A stretch of 64,000 nt of DNA from DMER64 sp964600385. Its GTDB lineage: Bacteria; Bacteroidota; Bacteroidia; Bacteroidales; UBA932. A model generated the notes under the pieces. That model saw only the letters and a list, made by a program, of their open reading frames with translations. It did not search any database and was not told the DNA's origin. The translations under genes were made by a program, and so were the position numbers. The first letter of the stretch is position 1. Each line of letters starts with the position of its first letter. The stretch is from contig CAZRJC010000009.1 in assembly GCA_964600385.1 (NCBI GenBank), forward strand, positions 1-64,000. The letters are read 5' to 3'. Positions 16,958-25,577 of the stretch are shown here, one piece after another.

Positions 16958-17893
16958 TTACCGGCGCGGATGGTGTGACAGTATGGATTGTTGCCAGTGG
17001 GCCTTGTCTATGTGCGTATAAATCTCAGTGGTCAGTATACTGCTGTGGCCCAGCATTTCCTGGACGACACGCAGGTCGGCACCGTTCTCAATCATATGTG
17101 TCGCAAAAGAATGACGAAAGGTATGCGGCGAGATGATTTTTTTGATTCCCGCTTTCTCTGCCTGCTCCTTTATCATGATAAACACCATGTTCCTGGTGAG
17201 TGGCCTGCCATAACGGTTAAGAAACATGTAATCAGTTGCATTAGGAGGGATGTTCAGACTGTTTCTCCAGGGAAAATACAGATCCAATGCATGAATTGCG
17301 TGGGATCCCACCGGAACAAGCCGCTGTTTATTGCCTTTTCCTGTTACTCTTATGAATCCTTCATCGGGAAAATAATCTGTCAACCTGAGGGTGGTCAGTT
17401 CACTGACCCTGAGCCCGCAACCATACAAAACTTCTATTATGGCCTTGTTGCGATGTCCCTCATTCCGGCTCAGGTCAATGTAATCAATGATACTTTCGAT
17501 TTCTGCCAATGAAAGTACCACAGGCAGTCGCCGTCCGGTTTTTGGGGCGGCAACTGTTGTGCACGGGTTGTGTTCTATATGTTTTTCAATTAACAGGAAT
17601 GTGAAAAAAGTATTGAGAGCCGAGAGCAGGCGTGCCTGCGTCCTGGGTGATAGCCCCTTGTTGGTTACCAATGCCAGGTAATCCTGAATGTCAATTCCTG
17701 TTATGTCCCGGGGACCGGGCATTATGTCACCGGCAGCAGTCTGTCTTTCTTTAAGGAAATCCAGCAGACCGTTTATATCTCTCAGATAAGCATACCTGGT
17801 ATTGTCCGCCAGTGCCCTTTCGAGTCTCAGGTATATGGTAAAATCGCTTAAAATCCCCGCCCATATGTTTTCCGAAGCAGGTTTCTTTTTCAT
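16958..17893 (-). CDS. xerD: Site-specific tyrosine recombinase XerD
   Basis: A 311-residue tyrosine recombinase. The N-terminal SAM-like core-binding domain spans about 1-105. The catalytic set is visible: Arg in GCGLRVSELT, Lys in GKGNKQR, His-x-x-Arg in HTFRHSFATH, His in LGHSSILTTEIYTH with the nucleophilic Tyr in the same segment. Length and sequence fit chromosome-dimer resolution by XerC/XerD; XerC versus XerD is chosen by similarity only. The ATGA overlap with nth and the tight linkage to ftsE indicate a housekeeping operon rather than a mobile element, and I see no attachment repeats nearby. Confidence 0.88.
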   Translation of the reverse strand: MKKKPASENIWAGILSDFTIYLRLERALADNTRYAYLRDINGLLDFLKERQTAAGDIMPGPRDITGIDIQDYLALVTNKGLSPRTQARLLSALNTFFTFLLIEKHIEHNPCTTVAAPKTGRRLPVVLSLAEIESIIDYIDLSRNEGHRNKAIIEVLYGCGLRVSELTTLRLTDYFPDEGFIRVTGKGNKQRLVPVGSHAIHALDLYFPWRNSLNIPPNATDYMFLNRYGRPLTRNMVFIMIKEQAEKAGIKKIISPHTFRHSFATHMIENGADLRVVQEMLGHSSILTTEIYTHIDKAHWQQSILSHHPRR

Positions 17894-18531
17894 ATGACCA
17901 TTCTGACTTTGTAATCGTCACAAAAATCTCTAAGACCGCATGTTTCACATTTGGGCTTGCGTGCGGTACAAACATACCTGCCATGGAGAATAAGCCAGTG
18001 GTGCGCCCTGGCTCTTGTGTGCAACGGAAAATGATCGTTCAGGTCGTTTTCGACGGCCAGTGGAGTGGTCCCTTTTGAAAAACCCAGCCGCCGGGCCACC
18101 CTGAATACATGTGTGTCAACGGCAATGACATTTTTCTTATACACCACCGAGGCTACCACATTGGCGGTTTTTCTTCCCACACCGGGAAGTTTCTGCAATT
18201 CTTCGGGCTCCTCGGGAACCTTCCCGTTGAACGATTCCACCAGCATTTTGGCCATTCCATGGAGATGATTGGCTTTATTATTCGGGTACGAGACAGATCT
18301 GATGAAAGGAAGAATCTCTCCGGCCGGGGCTCCGGCCATCGCCTCCGGATTGGGAAAACGTTCCAGCAGGGCAGGGGTGACCATGTTGACCCTCTTGTCG
18401 GTACATTGCGCAGAAAGGATAACGGCAACAAGCAGACTGAATGGATTTTCGTATTCCAGTTCAGAGGCCGCATCGGGCATATGTTCAGAAAACCAGCTGA
18501 TGATCCCGTCTACTTCTTCTTTGCCTTTCAT
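17890..18531 (-). CDS. nth: Endonuclease III
   Basis: A 213-residue DNA glycosylase/AP lyase that removes oxidised pyrimidines in base excision repair. The helix-hairpin-helix LPGVGRKTANVVAS carries the catalytic Lys (GRK) and VDTHVFRVARRLG the catalytic Asp. The C-terminal iron-sulfur loop has four Cys in C-x6-C-x2-C-x5-C spacing (CTARKPKCETCGLRDFC). Overlaps ftsE by one base (TAATG) and xerD by four (ATGA). Confidence 0.95.
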   Translation of the reverse strand: MKGKEEVDGIISWFSEHMPDAASELEYENPFSLLVAVILSAQCTDKRVNMVTPALLERFPNPEAMAGAPAGEILPFIRSVSYPNNKANHLHGMAKMLVESFNGKVPEEPEELQKLPGVGRKTANVVASVVYKKNVIAVDTHVFRVARRLGFSKGTTPLAVENDLNDHFPLHTRARAHHWLILHGRYVCTARKPKCETCGLRDFCDDYKVRMVI

Positions 18532-19235
18532 TATTCCATGAAATGTGAAAAATCAAACTCTTGTTTATCTGCCACTTCTGAAAAACGACCAGTCTCGCAT
18601 TTGAACATCCTTCCGGGATATCGCTGCAGCAGATTCATATTATGGGTGACCATAAGCATGGCAGGTCGCTGACTGTCATGAATGCTCATGAATAAATCCA
18701 TTATCTCCTGCTGTGTGTCGCCATCGAGGTTCCCCGTGGGCTCGTCAGCCAGAATGATTTCAGGATCGTTCAGAATGGCCCGGGCTATGGCCACACGTTG
18801 CTGTTCTCCCCCCGATAGCTGGTGCGGCATCTTGTGTTTTTTGTGCAGCATGCCCACACTGTCCAGCGCCTGTTCAATCCTTTTGGCAATGTCTTTCCGG
18901 TTGCGCCATCCCGTTGAGCGAAGCACAAATTCCAGGTTATCCCAGGCGGAACGGTCCTGAAGGAGCTGGAAATCCTGAAACACCACGCCTATTTTTCTTC
19001 TCAGGTAAGGAATCTGCCTGCGTTTGAGTTTTGTGAGATCGAACCCGGCTACTTCTGCCTGTCCTTTCTTCACAGGAAACTCTCCTATAAGTGTTTTAAT
19101 CAGAGATGTCTTGCCGCTGCCAACGCGTCCGACAAGGTAAATGAAATCTCCTTTTTCGAGCGTCAGATTCAAATCTGTAAGAATCAAATTTCCATCCTTG
19201 ATGATATCGACACCTTCGAGCCTGATAATTGCCAT
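18531..19235 (-). CDS. ftsE: FtsE-like ABC ATPase
   Basis: A 234-residue ABC ATPase that pairs with FtsX to control peptidoglycan hydrolysis at division. Walker A is GRVGSGKTS, the Q-loop VFQDFQLL, the signature LSGGEQQRVAIARA, Walker B ILADEPTGNLD and the switch His is in VTHN. The start at 19235 (MAIIRLEG) is preferred over 19256 because the -7 box covers 19256-19263, so that upstream ATG would not be transcribed. FtsX is not adjacent in this window; a membrane partner must be elsewhere. Confidence 0.85.
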   Translation of the reverse strand: MAIIRLEGVDIIKDGNLILTDLNLTLEKGDFIYLVGRVGSGKTSLIKTLIGEFPVKKGQAEVAGFDLTKLKRRQIPYLRRKIGVVFQDFQLLQDRSAWDNLEFVLRSTGWRNRKDIAKRIEQALDSVGMLHKKHKMPHQLSGGEQQRVAIARAILNDPEIILADEPTGNLDGDTQQEIMDLFMSIHDSQRPAMLMVTHNMNLLQRYPGRMFKCETGRFSEVADKQEFDFSHFME

Positions 19236-19255
19236 AACGGGGAATATTAGATACA

Positions 19256-19263
19256 CAAATGTA
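19256..19263 (-). promoter_or_regulatory. -7 promoter box for ftsE-nth-xerD
   Basis: The minus strand reads TACATTTG, a TAnnTTTG match 20 bases upstream of the chosen ftsE ATG. It decides the ftsE start. Confidence 0.6.
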
Positions 19264-19304
19264 AGTTTTTTTGCGGAGTAAGTACATTATTCCGATTCTT
19301 TGTA

Positions 19305-19312
19305 TACCTTTG
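19305..19312 (+). promoter_or_regulatory. -7 promoter box for the ABC/GntR/barrel operon
   Basis: TACCTTTG fits TAnnTTTG 26 bases before the ATG at 19339; the long inverted repeat at 19314-19337 starts two bases later. Confidence 0.65.
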
Positions 19313-19313
19313 C

Positions 19314-19337
19314 AGTGTACTAATGTTCTAATACACT
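19314..19337. promoter_or_regulatory. Candidate operator of the YtrA-type GntR regulator
   Basis: AGTGTACTA, six bases, TAATACACT: an inverted repeat with 8 of 9 matching positions per arm (AGTGTAyTA). It fills the space between the -7 box and the first start codon. YtrA-subfamily regulators usually bind this kind of GTGTA...TACAC palindrome in the promoter of their own ABC operon, and the regulator gene is the third gene here. Binding is inferred. Confidence 0.6.
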
Positions 19338-19338
19338 A

Positions 19339-20166
19339 ATGATACAAATTAATAATCTGTCTTTCAGTTATCCGAAGCATGAAGTATTCAAAAGCCTGAC
19401 ATTCACTTTGGAAGGTGGAAATGTTTACGGCCTGCTCGGACAGAACGGCGTGGGTAAGACAACTTTGCTCAAAATCCTGGCAGGACTCCTGCAAAGTAAT
19501 AAAGATGTCTGCCGTGTGAATGGCTATAACCCGTATAAACGTCAGCCGGCTTTTTTAAGTGATATGTACTACCTGCCCGAGGAACCGGCCTGTCCTCCGG
19601 GGACTGTCAATGATTTTGCCAGATGTTGCGGAAGTTTTTATCCCCGTTTTGACCTGGGCCAGTTTTACGGTTTACTTGACCGGTTTGGCATTCAGCCGTT
19701 GGACCGTTTTAAGGACCTTTCGACCGGTCAGCAGAAAAAAGTGCATATTTCCTATGCCATAGCGCTTAATACTTCGCTGCTTCTGTTGGACGAACCGAGT
19801 AACGGAATGGATATACCATCCAAATCGCTTTTCAGAAGTATCGTGTCCCAGAATATAACACCGGAACGCGTACTTGTTATTTCCACACACCAGGTCAGGG
19901 ATCTGGAGAATCTCATAGATCCTGTCATTATTCTCGACAAAAAGGGAGTCATACTTCATGCTACTGTAGAAGAGATCGCGCAGAAACTGTATTTTTTCCG
20001 CGATGTGGATGAAGACCCGAGCGCTCTTTATGCAGAGGAGGTCCCTGCCGGCTATTCGATGGTCAGATCCAATACGTCTCATTACGACAGTAAAGTCGAT
20101 CTCGAGATATTATTCAACGCTGCTTTATTACACAGGGATTGGTTCACAGACCATTTTAAAAACTAG
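19339..20166 (+). CDS. ABC transporter ATP-binding protein
   Basis: A 275-residue ABC ATPase. Walker A is GLLGQNGVGKTT, the signature is degenerate (LSTGQQKKVHISYA in place of LSGGQ), Walker B is LLLLDEPSNGMD and the switch His is in STHQ. The C-terminal about 70 residues extend beyond the usual nucleotide-binding domain. It is followed after 5 bases by a permease and then a YtrA-type GntR regulator, the standard layout of regulator-linked export or stress ABC systems. The substrate cannot be inferred. Confidence 0.87.
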   Translation: MIQINNLSFSYPKHEVFKSLTFTLEGGNVYGLLGQNGVGKTTLLKILAGLLQSNKDVCRVNGYNPYKRQPAFLSDMYYLPEEPACPPGTVNDFARCCGSFYPRFDLGQFYGLLDRFGIQPLDRFKDLSTGQQKKVHISYAIALNTSLLLLDEPSNGMDIPSKSLFRSIVSQNITPERVLVISTHQVRDLENLIDPVIILDKKGVILHATVEEIAQKLYFFRDVDEDPSALYAEEVPAGYSMVRSNTSHYDSKVDLEILFNAALLHRDWFTDHFKN

Positions 20167-20171
20167 TCATC

Positions 20172-20987
20172 ATGGGAAATATCTTCAATTTAAAAAGATT
20201 TGGAATGCTTTTGCTCAAGGAGCTTAAAGAATTTCCTCTGTCATACGGATTATCTCTGCTGAGTACCGCCGGAGTGTATGTGCTCATTATGGCTTTATCA
20301 ATGATTAACGGTATAGATAATCCTGTTGGAATTGACTTCCGCATGACCATGATTTCCCTGCTGATTTTTGTAGTAATGGTCGTTGTGCCTTCCAAAATGT
20401 ACGGATATGTAAATCATTATAAGAAAGGGATCTATTATACATTATTACCCGTCTCGGCTTTTGAAAAAATGCTGAGTATGCTCATAATCTGTTCCGTTGT
20501 TACAGGACTTGTATCGTTTTCCATACTGATCATGACAGATTATCTGATTTATGCCCTATTTCCCTGCAGGCTGGCAGGTACATTGTTCGGAGAAGCCGGT
20601 TCGTTCACGTTCTTTAGTTCGGAAGTATTCAGTCTGGTCATGTTCCAGTCCTGTTTTATCCTGGGTAACCTGTATTTTAAAAAACAAAAGATTGCCAAGA
20701 CCATAGTGTTTCTTATGTTTCTTGCCCTTGTTTTTGGCCTGGTATGCTTTTTAATTATGACTCAGATAGGTCAGGAGACAGTGACCGCTTTTATACAATC
20801 CAAAATGGGCGATCTTCCTTCAGATGTAAATTATTTTGACATCAAGAAAATGAATGATTTGTCGGAGTCACTCAAGCAGTTACCCATTATCAGGACAATG
20901 ATAATTGTTGACTACATTTTCTGGTCTGCTATCGGACTGGGTTGCTGGACATTATCTTACCGGCTGATAAAAACCAATAAGTATTAG
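20172..20987 (+). CDS. ABC transporter permease
   Basis: A 271-residue integral membrane protein with about six hydrophobic segments (near 25-45, 58-76, 98-120, 145-165, 178-198 and 243-265). No conserved catalytic motif is expected or seen. It lies between its ATPase (5-base gap) and the GntR regulator (1-base gap), so it is the membrane half of that transporter. Confidence 0.8.
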   Translation: MGNIFNLKRFGMLLLKELKEFPLSYGLSLLSTAGVYVLIMALSMINGIDNPVGIDFRMTMISLLIFVVMVVVPSKMYGYVNHYKKGIYYTLLPVSAFEKMLSMLIICSVVTGLVSFSILIMTDYLIYALFPCRLAGTLFGEAGSFTFFSSEVFSLVMFQSCFILGNLYFKKQKIAKTIVFLMFLALVFGLVCFLIMTQIGQETVTAFIQSKMGDLPSDVNYFDIKKMNDLSESLKQLPIIRTMIIVDYIFWSAIGLGCWTLSYRLIKTNKY

Positions 20988-20988
20988 T

Positions 20989-21348
20989 ATGGAATTTAGC
21001 GAACATAAAGCCATTTATCTCCAGATTGCCGAGACGTTGTGCGAGCGCATACTTATCGGCAAGTGGAAAGCCGAGGAGCGGATCCCGTCTGTACGTGAAA
21101 TGGGAGCTTCCCTGGGTGTGAATCCTAATACAGTTGCCAGAACCTATGATTATCTTCAGCAAATGAACGTTATATACAATAAGAGAGGCATAGGGTACTT
21201 TGTAACTTCTCAGGCAAGAGAAGAAATAGTAAGTGTTTTGAAAACTGCTTTCCTTGAAGAGGAGCTGCCAGGGATCTTCAAGAAAATGCACCTTCTTTCC
21301 ATTCCTTTTGATGAACTAGAAACGATTTATAAACAAACCAACAAATGA
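20989..21348 (+). CDS. GntR family regulator, YtrA subfamily
   Basis: A 119-residue regulator with an N-terminal winged helix (AIYLQIAETLCERILIGKW, then RIPSVREMGASLGVNPNTV) and only a short helical C-terminal part, which is the YtrA-subfamily architecture lacking a ligand-binding domain. These proteins typically repress the ABC operon that contains them. An inverted repeat in the operon promoter is the likely target. The stop codon overlaps the start of the barrel gene by ATGA, so that gene is part of the same regulon. Confidence 0.88.
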   Translation: MEFSEHKAIYLQIAETLCERILIGKWKAEERIPSVREMGASLGVNPNTVARTYDYLQQMNVIYNKRGIGYFVTSQAREEIVSVLKTAFLEEELPGIFKKMHLLSIPFDELETIYKQTNK

Positions 21349-23837
21349 TCAGAAATTTTTTTCTCTCACTGCTTCTCTGCGTTGCATCTGCAGGAAGCGC
21401 GTTTTCGGCAAGCAATACCACCGTGGTCAACGGTCGGGTTATTGATAAAATCACCGGCAATCCCCTGTCTTTTGCGACAGTTGCCATACGTAACGATGAA
21501 GATGTTGTAGTGGCCGGAGCCACATCTGCCGAAGACGGCACTTTTGAAATAGCCAATGTACCTTTCGGTTCTTACAGGATGGTCGCATCCTTCATGGGGT
21601 ATAAAAACCTCGAAATGGATATCGCATTGGAAGCAACTAAATTGGATGTAGGCACCATTGAACTGGAAGAAGATGCCCAAACACTGGCCACGGCTGTCAT
21701 TACGGCAAAAGTGCCTGTTATTGAACAGAAACTCGATAAAATTGTCATGAATGTGGCCGAGGCAGTATCTACTCAGGGAAGCAATGCCCTGGAAGTGCTG
21801 CGCAAGGCCCCCGGTGTGACCATAGACATGGACGGTAATGTAAAACTGAACGGACAGGCAGTAAGTGTCTGGATTGACGGACGTCCTTCCTATCTGAGCG
21901 GACTTGAACTGGAAGCCCTGTTACGTTCTACCGATGGAACAACCATAGACAAGATTGAGTTGATGGCGCACCCTTCTGCAAAATACGATGCCGAGGGAAG
22001 TGGCGGTATTATCAATATCCGCATGAAAAAGAACGTCCTGAAAGGCTTTAACGGTACTGTAAACGGATTTTACGGAGGCATGAAGCACGAACGGTATGAG
22101 CAGGAAGGCGGAGGCGGTCTCACCCTGAACTACCGCTCCGATAAAACCAGCACTATGATCAATTACAATGGCCGTTACGAGGAAATGGGAGCCATCCTAG
22201 ATTCAAGAATGGGGACAGCAGGGGAAGGTGGTCTGGAACAAATTGCCCATTCCGATTTTCTTATCGGTTCTGAGAATCATAATATGAAACTGGCAAACGA
22301 TTTTTTTCTGAACAAGAAAAACACCATTGGTTTTATTGTTACCTCCATGTTCAGTGAAAATTCTCAGGATAATTTCGGGAATCAGAATTATACCAACACC
22401 TATTACGACAATCAATTAATATCCAGTAAGATAAGTACAATCCAGACTGATGACAATAACAATAACATCCGGGGGAATCTTAATTACACCGGACTGTTTA
22501 ACGAAAATAAAGGACAGGAACTTACGATCAATACAGACTATGCCTATTTCGATATCCTGTCTGCAAATAATCAGAACAATTTACTTGTTTCCGGGATAGG
22601 AGTCAATGAGATTTTTCGTCAGCAGGGACAGCAGTATATCAATATGTTTTCAGGAAAGGTTGATTATCAGCAGACATTCTGGAAAACTGGCATGCTGGAA
22701 ACAGGTGTGAAATGGGCCATGACAGGAACAAATAATAATCTGTTCAGGGAAGATTTTTCCGATGGTTCCTGGAACCCCAATCCCGGGATGTCCAACATAT
22801 TTGATTATACTGAACATATTTCCGCTGCCTACATATCTCTTGGACGGATGCTTGGATCCAAGTGGATGTTCAAGCTGGGACTTCGCGGAGAATATACTTA
22901 TGCACTCGGTAACTGGGTGTCAGCTAAAGAAAAGACCGAGAAAAATTATTTCAATCTTTTCCCGACGGTTTTTGCCGGATTCAATCCCTCTGCCAACTGG
23001 CGCCTGACCTTATCTTATACCAGCCGTATATCCCGTCCCAGTTTCAGCCAGTTGAATCCCTTTACCTCATATATAGATGCCAATACTTACGTACAGGGTA
23101 ATCCGTATCTCGACCCGCAACGTGCAGACCAGGTAATGCTTGGCGTGGGTTTCAAATCCCATTACAACCTGACGTTGATCTATGCACATACCAAAGACCT
23201 TATCATGCAGTCTCCTCTTTACAACGAGGAAACGGGCATGAAGGTGTTCATGTATGATAATTTCGGGACCCAGACAATGGCCGGAGCAGCCCTTTCTGTA
23301 AGTGAACTTCCCATTACCAAATGGCTTACTTTCACCTTCAGCGGAACCTGTCTTTATATGGGCAACACAGCTACTCCTGCATCTTCGGCCACACCCTCGG
23401 GCACTTCCGGTTATGTGAATGACGGACTGCTTACAAACGCTTACGGACAATTCACTTTCCTGCTCCCCAAGGACTGGAAGATTGAGCTCATGGGCTTGTT
23501 CCAGGGCCCGATACCTTACGGATATTTCCGTATAGATCCCATATTCCTGTCTACAGCCGGCATAAAGAAAACATTCATGGATAACAGGGCAACCCTGAGC
23601 CTGAACGTTAATGATATTTTCAATTCGTTTGCCAATAACCTGTCTTACACTCTTGGAGAAGGAATGGACACCAGATTGGATCAGAAAATAAATCTGCAGA
23701 AGGTACAGTTGAGCTTCAGCTTCCGTTTTGGACAAAGCAAGGCAGCACGTGCCAGAAAAGTGGGTGATTTCGATGAGGCTTCGCGCGTGGGAACTACCGG
23801 CGGAATCTCTACAGGGACATCGGGCGGTTTGAAATAA
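21345..23837 (+). CDS. TonB-receptor-like outer-membrane beta-barrel with carboxypeptidase-regulatory-like domain
   Basis: An 830-residue outer-membrane protein. Signal peptide to about residue 21; an Ig-like carboxypeptidase-regulatory domain (GRVIDKITGNPLSFATVAIR, then SFMGYK) at about 28-105; a plug-like part with LRKAPGVTIDMDGNVKLNGQ and GSGGIINI at about 145-225; then a barrel typical of the outer-membrane beta-barrel family. It ends in a low-complexity Gly/Thr/Ser tail (GGISTGTSGGLK) after the last strand, which is unusual for a barrel. It is translationally coupled to the GntR gene and followed by a strong terminator, so it closes this operon. Confidence 0.85.
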   Translation: MIRNFFLSLLLCVASAGSAFSASNTTVVNGRVIDKITGNPLSFATVAIRNDEDVVVAGATSAEDGTFEIANVPFGSYRMVASFMGYKNLEMDIALEATKLDVGTIELEEDAQTLATAVITAKVPVIEQKLDKIVMNVAEAVSTQGSNALEVLRKAPGVTIDMDGNVKLNGQAVSVWIDGRPSYLSGLELEALLRSTDGTTIDKIELMAHPSAKYDAEGSGGIINIRMKKNVLKGFNGTVNGFYGGMKHERYEQEGGGGLTLNYRSDKTSTMINYNGRYEEMGAILDSRMGTAGEGGLEQIAHSDFLIGSENHNMKLANDFFLNKKNTIGFIVTSMFSENSQDNFGNQNYTNTYYDNQLISSKISTIQTDDNNNNIRGNLNYTGLFNENKGQELTINTDYAYFDILSANNQNNLLVSGIGVNEIFRQQGQQYINMFSGKVDYQQTFWKTGMLETGVKWAMTGTNNNLFREDFSDGSWNPNPGMSNIFDYTEHISAAYISLGRMLGSKWMFKLGLRGEYTYALGNWVSAKEKTEKNYFNLFPTVFAGFNPSANWRLTLSYTSRISRPSFSQLNPFTSYIDANTYVQGNPYLDPQRADQVMLGVGFKSHYNLTLIYAHTKDLIMQSPLYNEETGMKVFMYDNFGTQTMAGAALSVSELPITKWLTFTFSGTCLYMGNTATPASSATPSGTSGYVNDGLLTNAYGQFTFLLPKDWKIELMGLFQGPIPYGYFRIDPIFLSTAGIKKTFMDNRATLSLNVNDIFNSFANNLSYTLGEGMDTRLDQKINLQKVQLSFSFRFGQSKAARARKVGDFDEASRVGTTGGISTGTSGGLK

Positions 23838-23854
23838 ACAAGCAGTATTTTAAT

Positions 23855-23884
23855 AAAAAAGCCGGATCCGATCCGGCTTTTTTT
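23855..23884 (+). terminator. Rho-independent terminator of the ABC/GntR/barrel operon
   Basis: A-rich run, stem GCCGGAT/ATCCGGC with loop CCG, then seven T. The A and T runs extend the stem to 13 pairs. It lies 17 bases after the barrel stop codon. Confidence 0.9.
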
Positions 23885-23921
23885 ATTTCTTAGAAGTCAG
23901 GCGAACCATTACTACTTTGTC

Positions 23922-23929
23922 TATATTTG
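23922..23929 (+). promoter_or_regulatory. -7 promoter box for patatin-DoxX
   Basis: TATATTTG fits TAnnTTTG only 4 bases before the ATG at 23934, so the mRNA would be leaderless or nearly so, or translation starts at a later codon. Confidence 0.45.
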
Positions 23930-23933
23930 TATT

Positions 23934-24692
23934 ATGCAAAAATATGAAATAGGCATCGCCTTTGGCGGTGGTGGGGCCAAGGGTTATTACCAGGCCGGAG
24001 TTTTCAAGCGTCTGCTGGAAATGGGTTGCCGGCCGGATATTGTTTCAGGAACCAGCGTCGGGTCCCTGGTAGCTGCTCTTTATGCAGACGGACATACTCC
24101 GGACGAGATGATGGAAGCCTTTGCTGATATTACAGTAAAGGATTTTCTGGAGGTAAGGATACCAAAAGAAAATATTGTCAGTCCTTTGCCCGTAAGAAAA
24201 ATCCTCGAAAAAACACTTAGGGCAAAGACATTCGAGGAATTGCAGATTCCTCTGAAGGTGGTGGCTACATGTCTCGAGACCGGAGAAGGAGTTGTTTTTG
24301 ACAAAGGACCCCTTATTGAAGCACTTATGGCCTCATGCAGTGTGCCAGTTGTGTTTCCTCCCGTCCTTATAAACGGAAAGCATTATGTTGACGGAGGCGT
24401 GGTTAAAAACCTGCCTGTTTCCCATATCAGAAACGATTGCAGGAAAGTCGTGGCCATTGGACTTCATCCGGAAAAAGAAAAGAAATACTCCAAAAACATG
24501 CGTTATATTGCCGAACGTTGCCTTTGGTTCATGTTCAATGCAAATTCATATATGGATAAAGACCTGGCCGATGTGATAATTGAAGATCCCGAGATGGCAG
24601 AATACACTGCATACGATCTGAAATACAAAAATGAGATGTTCCGCCTGGGATATGATTCACCTTCCCGGGATAAATGGTGTATATTATTATGA
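23934..24692 (+). CDS. Patatin-like phospholipase
   Basis: A 252-residue serine acyl hydrolase of the patatin/RssA type. The oxyanion-hole glycines are in GGGGAKG (11-17), the nucleophile elbow is GTSVG with Ser41, and the catalytic Asp lies in DGG near residue 152, giving the Ser-Asp dyad of the family. It has no signal peptide, so it acts in the cytoplasm or at the inner membrane, probably on phospholipids or acyl esters. It overlaps the DoxX gene by ATGA. Confidence 0.9.
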   Translation: MQKYEIGIAFGGGGAKGYYQAGVFKRLLEMGCRPDIVSGTSVGSLVAALYADGHTPDEMMEAFADITVKDFLEVRIPKENIVSPLPVRKILEKTLRAKTFEELQIPLKVVATCLETGEGVVFDKGPLIEALMASCSVPVVFPPVLINGKHYVDGGVVKNLPVSHIRNDCRKVVAIGLHPEKEKKYSKNMRYIAERCLWFMFNANSYMDKDLADVIIEDPEMAEYTAYDLKYKNEMFRLGYDSPSRDKWCILL

Positions 24693-25099
24693 AAAAAAAC
24701 AATCCTTCATTTACTGACTTTGCCTTACTCCTTTTCCGTGTATTGATTGCAGGATTCCTGTTTGTACACGGTTTGTCCAAGCTGACTGAATTCAGTACGC
24801 TTAAAGAGACATTTCCCGATCCTCTAGGAATAGGAAGTACCTTGTCGCTGGTTGCCATTCTGGCTGCCGAGGTGGGATGTACGGTCCTGGTTGCCATAGG
24901 ACTGTTTACTAGACTGGCCGCAATTCCCGTAATATTTGGGATGTTCATGGCGGCTTTTTTTATTCACGGAGCAGACCCGTTCCAGGTAAGGGAACTCTCT
25001 TTGCTCTACATGGGACTATATGCCGTCCTGCTTATTTCCGGTCCCGGACGCTTGTCGGCTGACCGCTTTATCTGGAAAGGCTCCCGCCGGAAGTCCTGA
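24689..25099 (+). CDS. DoxX family membrane protein
   Basis: A 136-residue protein with four hydrophobic helices (about 12-30, 53-72, 78-97 and 106-122) and the DoxX-type start LLFRVLIAGFLFVHGLSKL. The start at 24689 (MKKNNPS) is chosen because it gives an ATGA overlap with the patatin gene. DoxX proteins are linked to quinone or redox metabolism in some species, but the role is generally unknown. The end overlaps the convergent GNAT gene by 32 bases. Confidence 0.85.
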   Translation: MKKNNPSFTDFALLLFRVLIAGFLFVHGLSKLTEFSTLKETFPDPLGIGSTLSLVAILAAEVGCTVLVAIGLFTRLAAIPVIFGMFMAAFFIHGADPFQVRELSLLYMGLYAVLLISGPGRLSADRFIWKGSRRKS

Positions 25100-25577
25100 G
25101 GTATTTGCCGTAAATACATTTACTGTCTTCCCTGGCATAAAAGTCGGGGAGTTCACACATTTTCTCATACCGGTTTTTAAGGTAAAACTTTCTTGTGGGC
25201 AGATAGTCGGGTCTCCCCGATGTTTCTATCCAGATGTTTTCACCCTGTTCAGACGCAATATGCTTTTCTGCCATCTCCAGAAGCCTGCTCCCCAGGCCTT
25301 TTCCCTGAAGGCCTTTTTGCACGGCCATCCAGTAGATATCCCAGCTGGCCCTCGTACACGGGGTGGGACCGTAATTGATGAGCCCCACTGTCTGACCTTC
25401 AAGCTCGGCCATAATAAAGTAATAGCCTGTTTTTTCCCCGTCTTTCAGGAAAAGGTCCATTATCTCGAGTGCCACATCCATCTCAAAGTCATAAAACAGA
25501 CCGGTGGATTCCATGATCTTCCGGTAAACAGCCCGGTCTGCCGGCAGCACGATTTTTCTGAATGTAAAATCAGTCAT
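25068..25577 (-). CDS. GNAT family N-acetyltransferase
   Basis: A 169-residue acetyltransferase. The acetyl-CoA site is QGKGLGSRLLEMAEKHI (about 97-113), preceded by the strand IYWMAVQKGLQ. The start at 25577 (MTDFTFRK) gives a one-base TAATG overlap with the ATP-grasp gene; an open frame upstream of it is shadow sequence. The gene is the last of a coupled set of peptide gene, two ATP-grasp ligases and this enzyme. An acetyltransferase beside paired ATP-grasp ligases recalls microviridin clusters, where the GNAT caps the peptide amino end, but the substrate here is unknown. Confidence 0.85.
   Translation of the reverse strand: MTDFTFRKIVLPADRAVYRKIMESTGLFYDFEMDVALEIMDLFLKDGEKTGYYFIMAELEGQTVGLINYGPTPCTRASWDIYWMAVQKGLQGKGLGSRLLEMAEKHIASEQGENIWIETSGRPDYLPTRKFYLKNRYEKMCELPDFYAREDSKCIYGKYLRTSGGSLSR

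Noticed and set aside
16958..17893. The tyrosine recombinase as the integrase of a mobile element
   Set aside because: It overlaps nth, which overlaps ftsE, in a housekeeping operon. No flanking repeats, tRNA target or cargo genes are seen, and the residues fit Xer.
23067..23735. A 222-codon minus-strand frame inside the large barrel gene
   Set aside because: Mirror frame of a well-supported beta-barrel gene; composition is Cys/His/Arg-rich as expected for shadow translation.
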